In this document: positions 1 through 10,060 of the stretch, one piece after another
Layout: each line of letters opens with the position of its first letter
How positions within the stretch are numbered: the stretch's first letter is position 1
Source: Nemophila menziesii
Lineage: Eukaryota > Streptophyta > Magnoliopsida > Boraginales > Hydrophyllaceae
Direction of reading: 5' to 3'
Assembly (NCBI GenBank): GCA_029959085.1
Contig: JARWIR010000016.1
Coordinates: 3,827,441 to 3,891,440 of the forward strand
Length of the DNA stretch: 64,000 nt
Notes under the pieces: generated by a model
Told to the model about the DNA's origin: nothing
What the model saw: the letters and a program-made list of their open reading frames with translations, nothing else
The model's database searches: none
Program-made: the position numbers and the translations under genes

Positions 1-1207
1 AACTGAGTTTACATTAGAAAGCGTATTACCTATAAACATAACTAGGTGAGTTATAGATAACTCGTAAATAAGCTAAAACTCATAAAATCATAACTTTAGT
101 ACAGAACGAGTTAAATTAAAGTCAAAGACTTCAATAATACAGAGTTTATGATATAAAATGATGCATTTAATACTTGATGTACTATCAAATTAAACCAAGT
201 ATAACTTAAACAATGCAACAAAACAATCGGAAACTCACAATAATGCGAGAGAAGATGAAAGAATTAAATTATTGGCTTTTCTCTCTTATCCTCATCATAG
301 AAACACGAGTATATTACACATTACGTAATGGTCACTACTATGTGTAAAGCGAGTGGGATTATACAACGAATGTTATACATTAGATTTTTAGATTCTTATC
401 AAAAAAATCTAAAATAAACAACTAATTAGAAGGTTTTATAGGTAAGAGAGAAGATAGAGAAAATGAGAATATTTTAGTTGATATATATATATATATTCAC
501 TTATGCAATTGGGAAGGTTTAAGAAGAGTGTGGACCTATATTTATATCCCACCCTAGTTTATTTTTTTTACCCAAAAAAATGAATACTCAATCCACTAAA
601 TAAAATACTAATAGACAACCCAAAATTATGTTGGTTGATGGGTGAAATGGGAATTTTGCATGTTTTTTTCAATCCTTAATTTTTTCATATATTGATTTGT
701 TTATTTTTATTTAATCATCTCACTCTTACTTCCCACCAAAAGTGACTCTCACCTTCACTCTCCAAGGGAGTTTCACTGCTAGGTTTCTTCATCTAATATA
801 AGGTAAATTGATATATTTTATTATACTTGATTACAAGAATGATCATATTATAAAATTTACAAAGTTAATTTTAATTTAAAAAGTTGACAAAATCATGTAT
901 TTAATTTATTAGTTTTATAATTTTTCTATTTATGTATGTATGAACAATTACAATTATTATGTACAAATATGCTCATCTATAGAATATTATTTTACCCCTA
1001 TAAGATATTGGTTATGTAATTTTATAATATTTTATGAAATTCCACAAATAAAATTAAAAATTGAGAATCAAACGAGATCCCTATTATTTCCAAGTTAATT
1101 GAATTATAGGTTTCTATATTATGAAAAAATTCAAATCTAGGTTACTTTTTTAATTAATTAAAATATAAATCATAATTATTTTGAAAATTATCCTATATTT
1201 TTCGGAT

Positions 1208-1500
1208 TTTTATTTTTGGTTTTCTATTTAGGGGTTTAGTTTTAGGTTTAGGGTTTATAATTTATAATTGGTGTATTTATTTTAGGTTTCCAATTTAGGA
1301 TTTTGAGCTGTAGGGTTGGGGTTTTGGGACCGGTTGTATTGTGGGATTTTTGTTTTGGTGTTTTGAGTTTCTGGATTCAACTTTTTTGTTTAGGATTTAG
1401 GTTTTAGGTTCGTGATTTGGGTTCAATTTAGAGTTTGATGTTTATGGGTTTATTTTAGGGTTTAGTGTATGTGGATTGATTTTAGGGTAAGAAGTTTTTT
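1208..1500 (+). other. G/T-rich block with TTTAGGG-like telomere/telo-box motifs
   Basis: The plus strand is strongly enriched in G and T and contains repeated partial plant telomere words, such as ttaggtttagggttt and ttttagggtttagtg, not in perfect tandem. It lies just upstream of the DRD1-like block A. Telo-boxes (AAACCCTAA) are known in plant promoters and 5' regions, so this may be the former promoter or 5' UTR. Degenerate telomere sequence is the alternative. The block recurs at about 8105-8397, 14942-15234, 21766-22058, 28604-28896, 54753-55045 and 61592-61884, and in part at 48052-48210. Confidence 0.6.
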
Positions 1501-1648
1501 GATTTCGGGTTAGAGACAAATGGATTTTGTGAAAACTGAAACACAGATAACCATTGGGATATCACTACCTATTGAAGAAAAATGACTACTTAATTTCTAA
1601 TGGATTGTTTTTCATGTTTAATATTTTAATAAAATAAGAAAGAGAATC

Positions 1649-2770
1649 ATGAAATATCACAAAAAGAACATGATTATTTTTACAAAGATTAGTATAACTA
1701 CTGTAGATGCCTCTAAAGGTGGTTTTTCTTGTGTAGTAAAGCTATTTTCTAAAAAGCCAATGACGTCTGCTGATTTTGCAATGGAAATTGTATCTCCTTC
1801 AGCTTTAGAGGAAGGCATAGTGTCTTCCTTTCAGGTATCATATAGTCACTTTTTATTTGTGCTATATTTTATTTTACTTATTAACTTAAAAATTGCAATT
1901 ATTAATTTCCTCCTACACTACACACTTTTTGACTAGTCATCATACTTAATTCTGATATTATAGTCTCAAACACTCTAAGTTTTCTATGAAATCTACTGGC
2001 TAATTTCATTTAGAAAATTTTAATGTAATATAACACATAATAGAAAATATTACATATATTGCATATAATTTGTTTTAATTTGTTTTATCATATTATATTT
2101 GGGATTTATAAATTCAGGATCACGATTCCGCTCAAAGTTTAGACATAATTAATGAAAAGATTGTTGACGAGACAGATCATGCAAATGATTTGGCAGTCAA
2201 CATCGAGAAGGAGGAGGTAGTGGAAAATGAGAAGAGTGAATATGATGAACAAGCTGATGTAACAGATGATGGGTTGGCTAGTATATGGCAGGAGATGTTT
2301 AATGCGGTAGAGAGTTCAAAGGTCAACTTTCTAAAACCAATTACATATCAGTTTGTAAAGATTAATTTCACATATAAATCCATTTTTTGTTATGTATACG
2401 TCATTATTAAATTGATTTTTTTGTTTATATGTCCAAACCTGTTGATGGCATATTTGGTGTACGATAGGTTGCATTAGATGATACTACATGCGATGAAGCT
2501 CCAATTACGGGAGGACCCGAAGATTGTGAGCATTCACTCATTTTTAGGGAAGATATAGGTTATGTTTGCCGTGTTTGTGGTTTAATTACCAAGGCAATTG
2601 AATCAATTATCGATTACAAATATTTGCAGGTGCGAATTACTTACAAGATAGTCTATTTATATGATATGTTTTCATGATACCATGCTTATGATCCTTTCAT
2701 GTAATTTAAATACATTTAACCAAATATATATTTTATTTTGTAGGGAAAGAAGAGAAAAAGAAATTATTAA
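1649..2770 (+). pseudogene. DRD1/CHR35-like chromatin remodeller, N-terminal fragment, copy 1
   Basis: Four exon-like blocks joined by GT-AG introns, all in phase 0: A 1649-1834, B 2118-2321, C 2468-2629, D 2744-2770. The spliced product is about 192 residues. Block B has an acidic region followed by GLASIWQEMFNAVESSK; block C carries DCEHS...DIGYVCRVCG, a Cys/His pattern followed by AIESIIDYKY. From memory of the family, this pairing is the conserved segment just before the SNF2 ATPase domain in plant DRD1/CHR35 and related CLASSY-type remodellers, which act with RNA polymerase V in RNA-directed DNA methylation. Block D reads GKKRKRNY and then stops (TAA, followed by TGA), so the ATPase and helicase domains are absent. 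The ATG is the first of block A; a 21-codon open stretch at 1520-1585 may be an upstream exon or uORF. Family assignment is from motifs alone. Confidence 0.65.
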
Positions 2771-3132
2771 TCTTGAAGCCGAAGTTTCCATTTGTTATAA
2801 TCTTTCACCATGTGATCAAATATCTTACTCTAATTATGTGCTTCAAGCTTAATTTACTTTGTAAGCGAAAAAAATCAAAACCTTATTATACTTAACTAGG
2901 CTTCCATGATTAAACACTGTTTTCTAGTTTTTTTATTTTATTTTGGACTTATTAAAATATTACTTTATTGCACTATAAAAAGTTTTTGATAGTCAATAGA
3001 TTGTTCATCTAGAGATTCTATATTAGTAATTTATATAATTAATATGTAGTATGTTATAACTTAAAATACATTTCTAATGTATTAAAACAAGTTATCATTT
3101 CTATATAATTATATCGCCTATGCTATTCTTTA

Positions 3133-3185
<53 letters not shown>

Positions 3186-5034
3186 TTATCACAATCTTAA
3201 GAGATTATGATAATGGAATAAACTCTTGATTAAGACTCAATATACGACACTTAAAACTAGTTTACATATTGAAAATTAATCACTCACTCAAGAAAAACAA
3301 AAAATCTTCTTGCATCGATTGTCAAGTTGCATGAATAACACAATGTATGGAAAATTCACGTACTATGCAGATATAAAGATGTACTTGGTCAAAAAATATG
3401 ATAGATACATTATTGATGAGTAATGACAAATGTGACAACAGAACCTCCACAGTACCCACTATTAATAGAGGTTTAACCCCTCTTGAAACGAAAAATGAAA
3501 AATTATTTAAATGACAATCAATATCAATAATTTAATTAAATACAAAAAAAATTACATTTACGAAATAAAGTCCAAAATATATTTTTGGCTCTTATCAACC
3601 ACAACCTACTATGTTGAGTAAAATCAAATATGCAAACTATCATTCTCATGGCACGTCTACTACAACGACTACCTTTCAGGAAATCTTCTCCACCACCATT
3701 AAGAATATTTTAAAAAATATGTAGTAAAATAAAGATCTTATGGAAAAATGACACCACATAAATAATACTATGTGCTCGAAGTGAAAGTTTTGTTTTATTC
3801 CAAAGTATAACATAAGGTTTGAAAAAATGTATGCTATTAATTTTAGAAGGAGAAAAACCAAAGTAATTTAAAAAGAGTTGGTAGAAATTACAATTACATT
3901 CTTTATTAAAACCCTAAAGATTAAAAATAAAAAATTTAAGGAATAAAATATTGTTTACAAAAATCTATTTTGTCACCTTTACAATTACTTGTATCGGTTT
4001 CTTTCACACTAAGAATCTTCTCTCACTAAATTTTAAATAATGAATATATATGGCAAATATTTATTTAGCACCTTAAGTCACCATACTGCATATTCAAACC
4101 ATGTTGACCTAATAAAAATTAAACAAGGCAATCAGTATCTTTTATTAAATTTATTTGTAGGTAACTAGAACAATTTTCATTAGTCACACACTATACATTT
4201 ACATTTTCTTTTAAAGGTCTTTACTCTGTGAACCGACACTTGGTATTAAATAGTATTTTAAAGTAAACAAATTTAAAGTACCCACTTGATATGAGAATGT
4301 AATTCTTAGTAATAATAACACAATCAAGTAATCACAATGGGTTCCAAAGCACCACAATAATTTCTGGATAACATTGTGACTACCTCTTGGTTACCAAGAT
4401 ATGGATAAAATGCGCCAAAATAATTATTCATAAACCACATCCACTATCTCATCCATCAGTATGATTTTAACTTGTAAATTGGGTTTGATATTACTTCTGA
4501 TATTACCATAATAGTAATACTTCAATTAAACTTTGTAATATTATAACTATATAACTAAACTCTCTCTAATAAATAATATAGACAGGTCCTCTGATTCATT
4601 GTTTTTTATAATGCTAGACTAAAATCTTCAAGTCAAATTGTGTAGGCTTTTATAAAACTTCTTACATCTTGTCAAATTTTTACCATATATTCTTAGTGGA
4701 TGTATAAATTATATTACTTGATTATTGTAATATTCTTAGTTGGTCAAACTCATTTTAGATGAGTTTTAACCGCATCGCTATACCTTTTCATCACATTTTA
4801 AAGAAACGTAACATATGCCAGGAAATTTTTTAGGCATTAAGACATTTTTTTACTTTGAATGCCACATAATTTAATAAATCATATATTAATGGTTTTGAGT
4901 AGGTGAAGACTGAACATACCTAACATACTTCACATATGCATTTAATATTGATCTCTACATCTTAAACGCCTACATTTACTACGTGGTACAAACATAAGAG
5001 TGTAACACATATAATGTATAATTTCATAATAAAG
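2771..5034. other. AT-rich non-coding part of the unit (unit 1 example)
   Basis: About 2.3 kb between the DRD1-like fragment and the minus-strand islands, interrupted only by the (AT)n tract. The only coding-like hint is a 35-codon minus-strand frame at 4324-4431 (includes GAFYPYLGNQEVVTMLSRN). Frames that are open on either strand are Phe/Leu/Ile-rich, as expected of AT-rich DNA. The same stretch recurs in every unit. Confidence 0.5.
3136..3183. repeat. (AT)n microsatellite, second site, unit 1
   Basis: About 48 bp of alternating A and T. The same site is 28 bp in unit 2, 16 in unit 3, 20 in unit 4, about 50 in unit 5, 22 in unit 6, 16 in unit 7 and 14 in unit 8, so length varies by unit. 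Confidence 0.95.
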
Positions 5035-5214
5035 TTAATCTTGATTTTCTAGGATTTTTTTGTAACTTCCTGTAAATAACGAGTTTGTATGGAAGTAAAA
5101 GAAGTTAGTCTCCCCCTTTCTGAAAGTAGCATAAATCTTATAAAAAATAGTCTCCGGTCCTCTATCAAAGTGAGCCTCATATACTCTTCTGCAATACTCA
5201 ATCATCATCATCAT
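5035..5214 (-). other. 59-codon minus-strand open frame with coding-like composition
   Basis: An ATG run (four Met codons) opens a frame that includes RRVYEAHFDRGPETIFYKIY and ends at TAA. The residue mix is balanced and rich in charged and aromatic residues. The overlapping plus-strand frames look less protein-like. It is present in every unit. No family is recognised. It might be another exon of the same minus-strand remnant as 5723-5852. Confidence 0.2.
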
Positions 5215-5722
5215 GAGTCAAGAAAATATATTATATTTCAAATTCAAAATTCAAGTGTACGGTTGTTATACAAATTATTTTCCCACCTAATTAATTTTAT
5301 TTTTATTTTTTTCATCAAGATAAATTTTCGTAAAATCCATATCCATTGTGAACATGGACGGAATTTTAATAAACCTGAATCGCAATGCTTTAGATAAAAT
5401 TTAAAACCTACATCATTTACAAATTTCAGTTAAGGTTTATTGATTATAATTAATTCAAACAATTCTCTCCTAGAACCAACTTTATAAAATATTAAACGAG
5501 TATATTAAAGGTATTGTCAGATTATTTACTATTTGATATATGAGATTGATCCACTACAAGCTCTTTATTTGGTCACTTATTATATTCTGTCATAGTATTA
5601 AGCATGTACAAGTATCATAGCCTCTAGAACTTGCCTTATAATATTTTGCATAGCATTTAAAACCCCCATGTTGCAATCCATTTTAATTATATACATTATT
5701 AATTTCCAAACAACCTATTAAG

Positions 5723-5852
5723 TTACTTTAGGTGTTTTTTAGGAGAAAATGCCCCGACATTTCTTGGATTAGGATTAGGACAAGTAGGGTGACAAGGATC
5801 AATACGATTACTATTTCCAATACCTGGATTGAGACTAATCTCATTACCATCA
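5723..5852 (-). other. Possible minus-strand terminal exon encoding a Cys-containing peptide
   Basis: Read on the minus strand, this 130-base stretch follows an AG (acceptor-like) and encodes 42 residues. It contains NPGIGNSNRIDPCHPTCPNP and a basic end before a stop. Its composition is coding-like, unlike the surrounding A/T-rich DNA. I do not recognise the family. Counterpart stop positions are near 12602, 19428, 26256, 33125, 46046, 52413 and 59230. Units 2, 3 and 4 have lost one C (gcccgac for gccccgac), shifting the frame close to the end. Could be a remnant of a second captured gene or chance. Confidence 0.25.
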
Positions 5853-6120
5853 CTTTCAACAGTAAAATAATAATACTATTAAAATTTATAAAAAGTAAAC
5901 TTGATTAGACCATAAAATCATATAAAACATTTTTATAAGTTTCAAGTCACGTTAATATAGGAAACACTTGTTATTCATCAATAAAAATTCTAATAGTTAA
6001 AATAACATAATAGCTAATCATTGAAGTCGTGCATTGCATTTTACCTAATTGAACCATAATTGATCAACAATTTATTTAATATACAGTATAGATTAATACA
6101 AATATACTCATGACATGAAT

Positions 6121-6672
6121 ACAAAAAATAAGTAATCAAATATATACAAGTAACTCATAATACAATTTTCCATAAGAATATACATTTTATTTTACTCTTA
6201 AACAAGAAATAATCAAATAACTATATCACATGAATAAATAATAGTCATATGATTATGTTACGGCTCAAAAAAAAATACATTCACACATAAGAATACACAA
6301 TTTAGATAACCATTTTACTTAAAACAACTAGAAAACTACAACATATGAAAAAAACATCATATAATCATGTTATGGATCCAAATACAAAGTAATTAACTAT
6401 ATACAAGTAACTCGTATAACATTTATACATAATAATACACATCGCAGCGTGCTTTCAACTTAAAACAACCAAATAACTACATCATATAACAAAAGAATTA
6501 TCATATAATTGTGTTATGAATCAAATAATTAAGTAATCGACAATATACTAGTTACTTAAAATACTATTACATGTTTGAAACTCATTTTAGATGATTATTA
6601 AACTTAAAACAACCATGTTATTACATCATATTACTTAACAATCAACATATCATCATGTTATGAATCCAAAAT
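6121..6672 (+). repeat. Degenerate 144-bp subrepeats near the unit end
   Basis: Four imperfect copies of an A/T-rich motif, each with acttaaaacaac, acatcatat and a core like atcatgttatggatc followed by agtaat...tatacaagtaactc. The cores lie at 6257, 6369, 6513 and 6657, giving spacings of 112, 144 and 144 bp. Equivalent clusters occupy roughly 13000-13555, 19826-20381, 26654-27208, 52810-53362 and 59627-60178. The LINE inserted within the first subrepeat. Such iterated cores could be protein-binding sites or simply an old minisatellite. Confidence 0.7.
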
Positions 6673-7329
6673 CTAACTAAAAAACTATATTTATAATACA
6701 CATTAATATGATTACATATTTTTTCATATAAACTATAAGTGTAGAAAACACTAAACAAAATAGAAAAAAACGACAAGTAAACCCAAATTTAAATATTCAT
6801 GTTCCTATATTTTTTATAAAAACATATAAAATGTAAAAAAAATTGAAGAATAACTGAGTTTACATTAGAAAGCGTATTACCTATAAACATAACTAGGTGA
6901 GTTATAGATAACTCGTAAATAAACTAAAACTCATAAAATCATAACTTTAGTACAGAACGAGTTAAATTAAAGTCAAAGACTTCAATAATACAGAGTTTAT
7001 GATATAAAATGATGCATTTAATACTTGATGTACTATCAAATTAAACCAAGTATAACTTAAACAATGCAACAAAACAATCGGAAACTCACAATAATGCGAG
7101 AGAAGATGAAAGAATTAAATTATTGGCTTTTCTCTCTTATCCTCATCATAGAAACACGAGTATATTACACATTACGTAATGGTCACTACTATGTGTAAAG
7201 TGAGTGGGATTATACAACGAATGTTCTACATTAGATTTTTAGATTCTTATCAAAAAAATCTAAAATATACAACTAATTAGAAGGTTTTATAGGTAAGAGA
7301 GAAGATAGAGAAAATGAGAATATTTTAGT

Positions 7330-7331
<2 letters not shown>

Positions 7332-7393
<62 letters not shown>
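7332..7393. repeat. (AT)n microsatellite, first site, expanded in unit 2
   Basis: About 62 bp of alternating A and T at a site that is 16-28 bp in units 1, 3, 4, 5 and 7. Together with the second site it explains most of the length differences between units. Confidence 0.95.
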
Positions 7394-7396
<3 letters not shown>

Positions 7397-8545
7397 CTTA
7401 TGCAATTGGGAAGGTTTAAGAAGAGTGTGGACCTATATTTATATCCCACCCTAGTTTATTTTTTTTACCCAAAAAAATGAATACTCAATCCACTAAATAA
7501 AATACTAATAGACAACCCAAAATTATGTTGGTTGATGGGTGAAATGGGAATTTTGCCTGTTTTTTTCAATCCTTAATTTTTTGATATATTGATTTGTTTA
7601 TTTTTATTCAATCATCTCACTCTTACTTCCCACCAAAAGTGACTCTCACCTTCACTCTCCAATGGAGTTTCACTGCTAGGTTTCTTCACCTAATATAAGG
7701 TAAATTGATATATTTTATTATACTTGATTACAAGAATGATTATATTATAAAATTTACAAAGTTAATTTTAATTTAAAAAGTTGACAAAATCATGTATTTA
7801 ATTTATTAGTTTTATGATTTTTCTATTTATGTATGTATGAACAATTACAATTATTATGTACAAATATGCTCATCTATAGAATATTATTTTACCCCTATAA
7901 AATATTGGTTATGTAATTTTATAATATTTTATAAAATTCCACAAATAAAATTACAAATTGAGAATCAAACGAGATCCCTATTATTTCCAAGTTAATTGAA
8001 TTATAGGTTTCTATATTATGAAAAAATTCAAATCTAGGTTACTTTTTTAATTAATTAAAATATAAGTCATAATTATTTTGAAAAATATCCTATATTTTTT
8101 GGATTTTTATTTTGGGTTTTCTATTTAGGGGTTTAGTTTTAGGTTTAGGGTTTATAATTTATAATTGGTGTATTGATTTTAGGTTTCTAATTTAGGATTT
8201 TGAGCTGTAGGGTTGGGGTTTTGGGACCGGTTGTATTGTGGGATTTTTGTTTTGGTGTTTTGAGTTTCTGGATTCAACTTTTTTGTTTAGGATTTAGGTT
8301 TTAGGTTCGTGATTTGGGTTCAATTTAGAGTTTGATGTTTATGGGTTTATTTTAGGGTTTAGTGTATGTGGATTGATTTTAGGGTAAGAAGTTTTTTGAT
8401 TTCGGATTAGAGACAAATGGATTTTGTGAAAACTGAAACACAGATAACCATTGGGATATCACTACCTATTGAAGAAAAATGACTACTTAATTTCTAATGG
8501 ATTGTTTTTCATGTTTAATATTTTAATAAAATAAGAAAGAGAATC

Positions 8546-9667
8546 ATGAAATATCACAAAAAGAACATGATTATTTTTACAAAGATTAGTATAACTACTG
8601 TAGATGCCTCTAAAGGTGGTTTTTCTTGTGTAGTAAAGCTATTTTCTAAAAAGCCAATGACGTCTGCTGATTCTGCAATGGAAATTGTATCTCCTTCAGC
8701 TTTAGAGGAAGGCATAGTGTCTTCCTTTCAGGTATCATATAGTCACTTTTTATTTGTGCTATATTTTATTTTACTTATTAACTTAAAAATTGCAATTATT
8801 AATTTCCTCCTACACTACACACTTTTTGACTAGTCATCATACTTAATTCAGATATTATAGTCTCAAACACTCTAAGTTTTCTATGAAATCTACTGGCTAA
8901 TTTCATTTAGAAAATTTTAATGTAATATAACACATAATAGAAAATATTACATATATTCCATATAATTTGTTTTAATTTGTTTTATCATATTATATTTGGG
9001 ATTTATAAATTCAGGATCACGATTCCGCTCAAAGTTTAGACATAATTAATGAAAAGCTTGTTGACGAGACAGATCATGCAAATGATTTGGCAGTCAACAT
9101 CGAGAAGGAGGAGGTAGTGGAAAATGAGAAGAGTGAATATGATGAACAAGCTGATGGAACAGATGATGGGTTGGCTAGTATATGGCAGGAGATGTTTAAT
9201 GCGGTAGAGAGTTCAAAGGTCAACTTTCTAAAACCAATTACATATCAGTTTGTAAAGATTAATTTCACATATAAATCAATTTTTTGTTATGTATACGTCA
9301 TTATTAAATTGATTTTTTTGTTTATATGTCCAAACCTGTTGATGGCATATTTGGTGTACGATAGGTTGCATTAGATGATACTACATGCGATGAAGCTCCA
9401 ATTACGGGAGGACCCGAAGATTGTGAGCATTCACTCATTTTTAGGGAAGATATTGGTTATGTTTGCCGTGTTTGTGGTTTAATTACCAAGGCAATTGAAT
9501 CAATTATCGATTACAAATATTTGCAGGTGCGAATTACTTACAAGATAGTCTATTTATATGATATGTTTTCATGATACCATGCTTATGATCCTTTCATGTA
9601 ATTTAAATACATTTAACCAAATATATATTTTATTTTGTAGGGAAAGAAGAGAAAAAGAAATTATTAA
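8546..9667 (+). pseudogene. DRD1/CHR35-like N-terminal fragment, copy 2
   Basis: Same four exon blocks (A 8546-8731, B 9015-9218, C 9365-9526, D 9641-9667) with intact GT-AG borders and no frame break before the shared stop in block D. It differs from copy 1 by Ser for Phe in block A (SADSAME), Gly for Val in block B (ADGTDD) and a Leu codon in EKLVDE. The Cys/His segment of block C is unchanged. It stops before any SNF2 ATPase motif, so it cannot encode a working remodeller. Confidence 0.65.
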
Positions 9668-10029
9668 TCTTGAAGCCGAAGTTTACATTTGTTATAATCT
9701 TTCACCATGTGATCAAATATCTTACTCTAATTATGTGCTTCAAGCTTAATTTACTTTGTAAGCGAAAAAAATCAAAACCTTATTATACTTAACTAGGCTT
9801 CCATGATTAAACACTGTTTTCTAGTTATTTTATTTTATTTTGGACTTATTAAAATATTACTATATTGCACTATAAAAAGTTTTTGATAGTCAATAGATTG
9901 TTCATCTAGAGATTCTATATTAGTAATTTATATAATTAATATGTAGTATGTTATAACTTAAAATACATTTCTAATGTATTAAAACAAGTTATCATTTCTA
10001 TATAATTATATCGCCTATGCTATTCTTTA

Positions 10030-10060
<31 letters not shown>

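Larger units (their letters stand above)
1..6851 (+). repeat. 6.85-kb tandem repeat, unit 1
   Basis: First complete unit of the long tandem array; the phase was set by the sequence aactgagtttacattag, which recurs at the start of every later unit. Layout within the unit: AT-rich non-coding (1-480), (AT)n tract 481-496, AT-rich (497-1207), G/T-rich telomere-like block (1208-1500), DRD1-like gene fragment (1649-2770), (AT)n tract 3136-3183, about 2.5 kb of AT-rich DNA without a convincing gene, a minus-strand coding-like exon (5723-5852) and degenerate 144-bp subrepeats (6121-6672). Private variants shared with unit 7, such as aaaattatcc instead of aaaaatatcc and catgacatg instead of catgccatg, place units 1 and 7 in one subfamily. 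Confidence 0.97.

Noticed and set aside
1208..1500. True interstitial telomere array
   Set aside because: TTTAGGG words are scattered and imperfect, with no run of tandem heptamers.
2190..2477. A 95-codon protein read straight through the first DRD1-like intron
   Set aside because: After SSK the translation turns Phe/Ile-rich, while splicing at AAG|GT and AG|GTTGCA restores the family sequence. Read-through is an artefact of intron 2 being open.
2661..2852. A 63-codon frame over block D
   Set aside because: It is out of phase with blocks A-C and does not resemble the family; the in-phase reading ends after RNY.
3676..3861. Minus-strand 61-codon frame in several units
   Set aside because: Composed mostly of Phe, Leu and Ile, lost by a 1-bp change in other units (3 and 4), and without motif or splice context.
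5089..5397. Plus-strand open frame of 102-114 codons in most units
   Set aside because: Its end varies between units with single-base changes, its C-terminal part is Phe/Ile-rich as in random AT-rich DNA, and it shows no domain. The opposite strand looks more protein-like over part of it.
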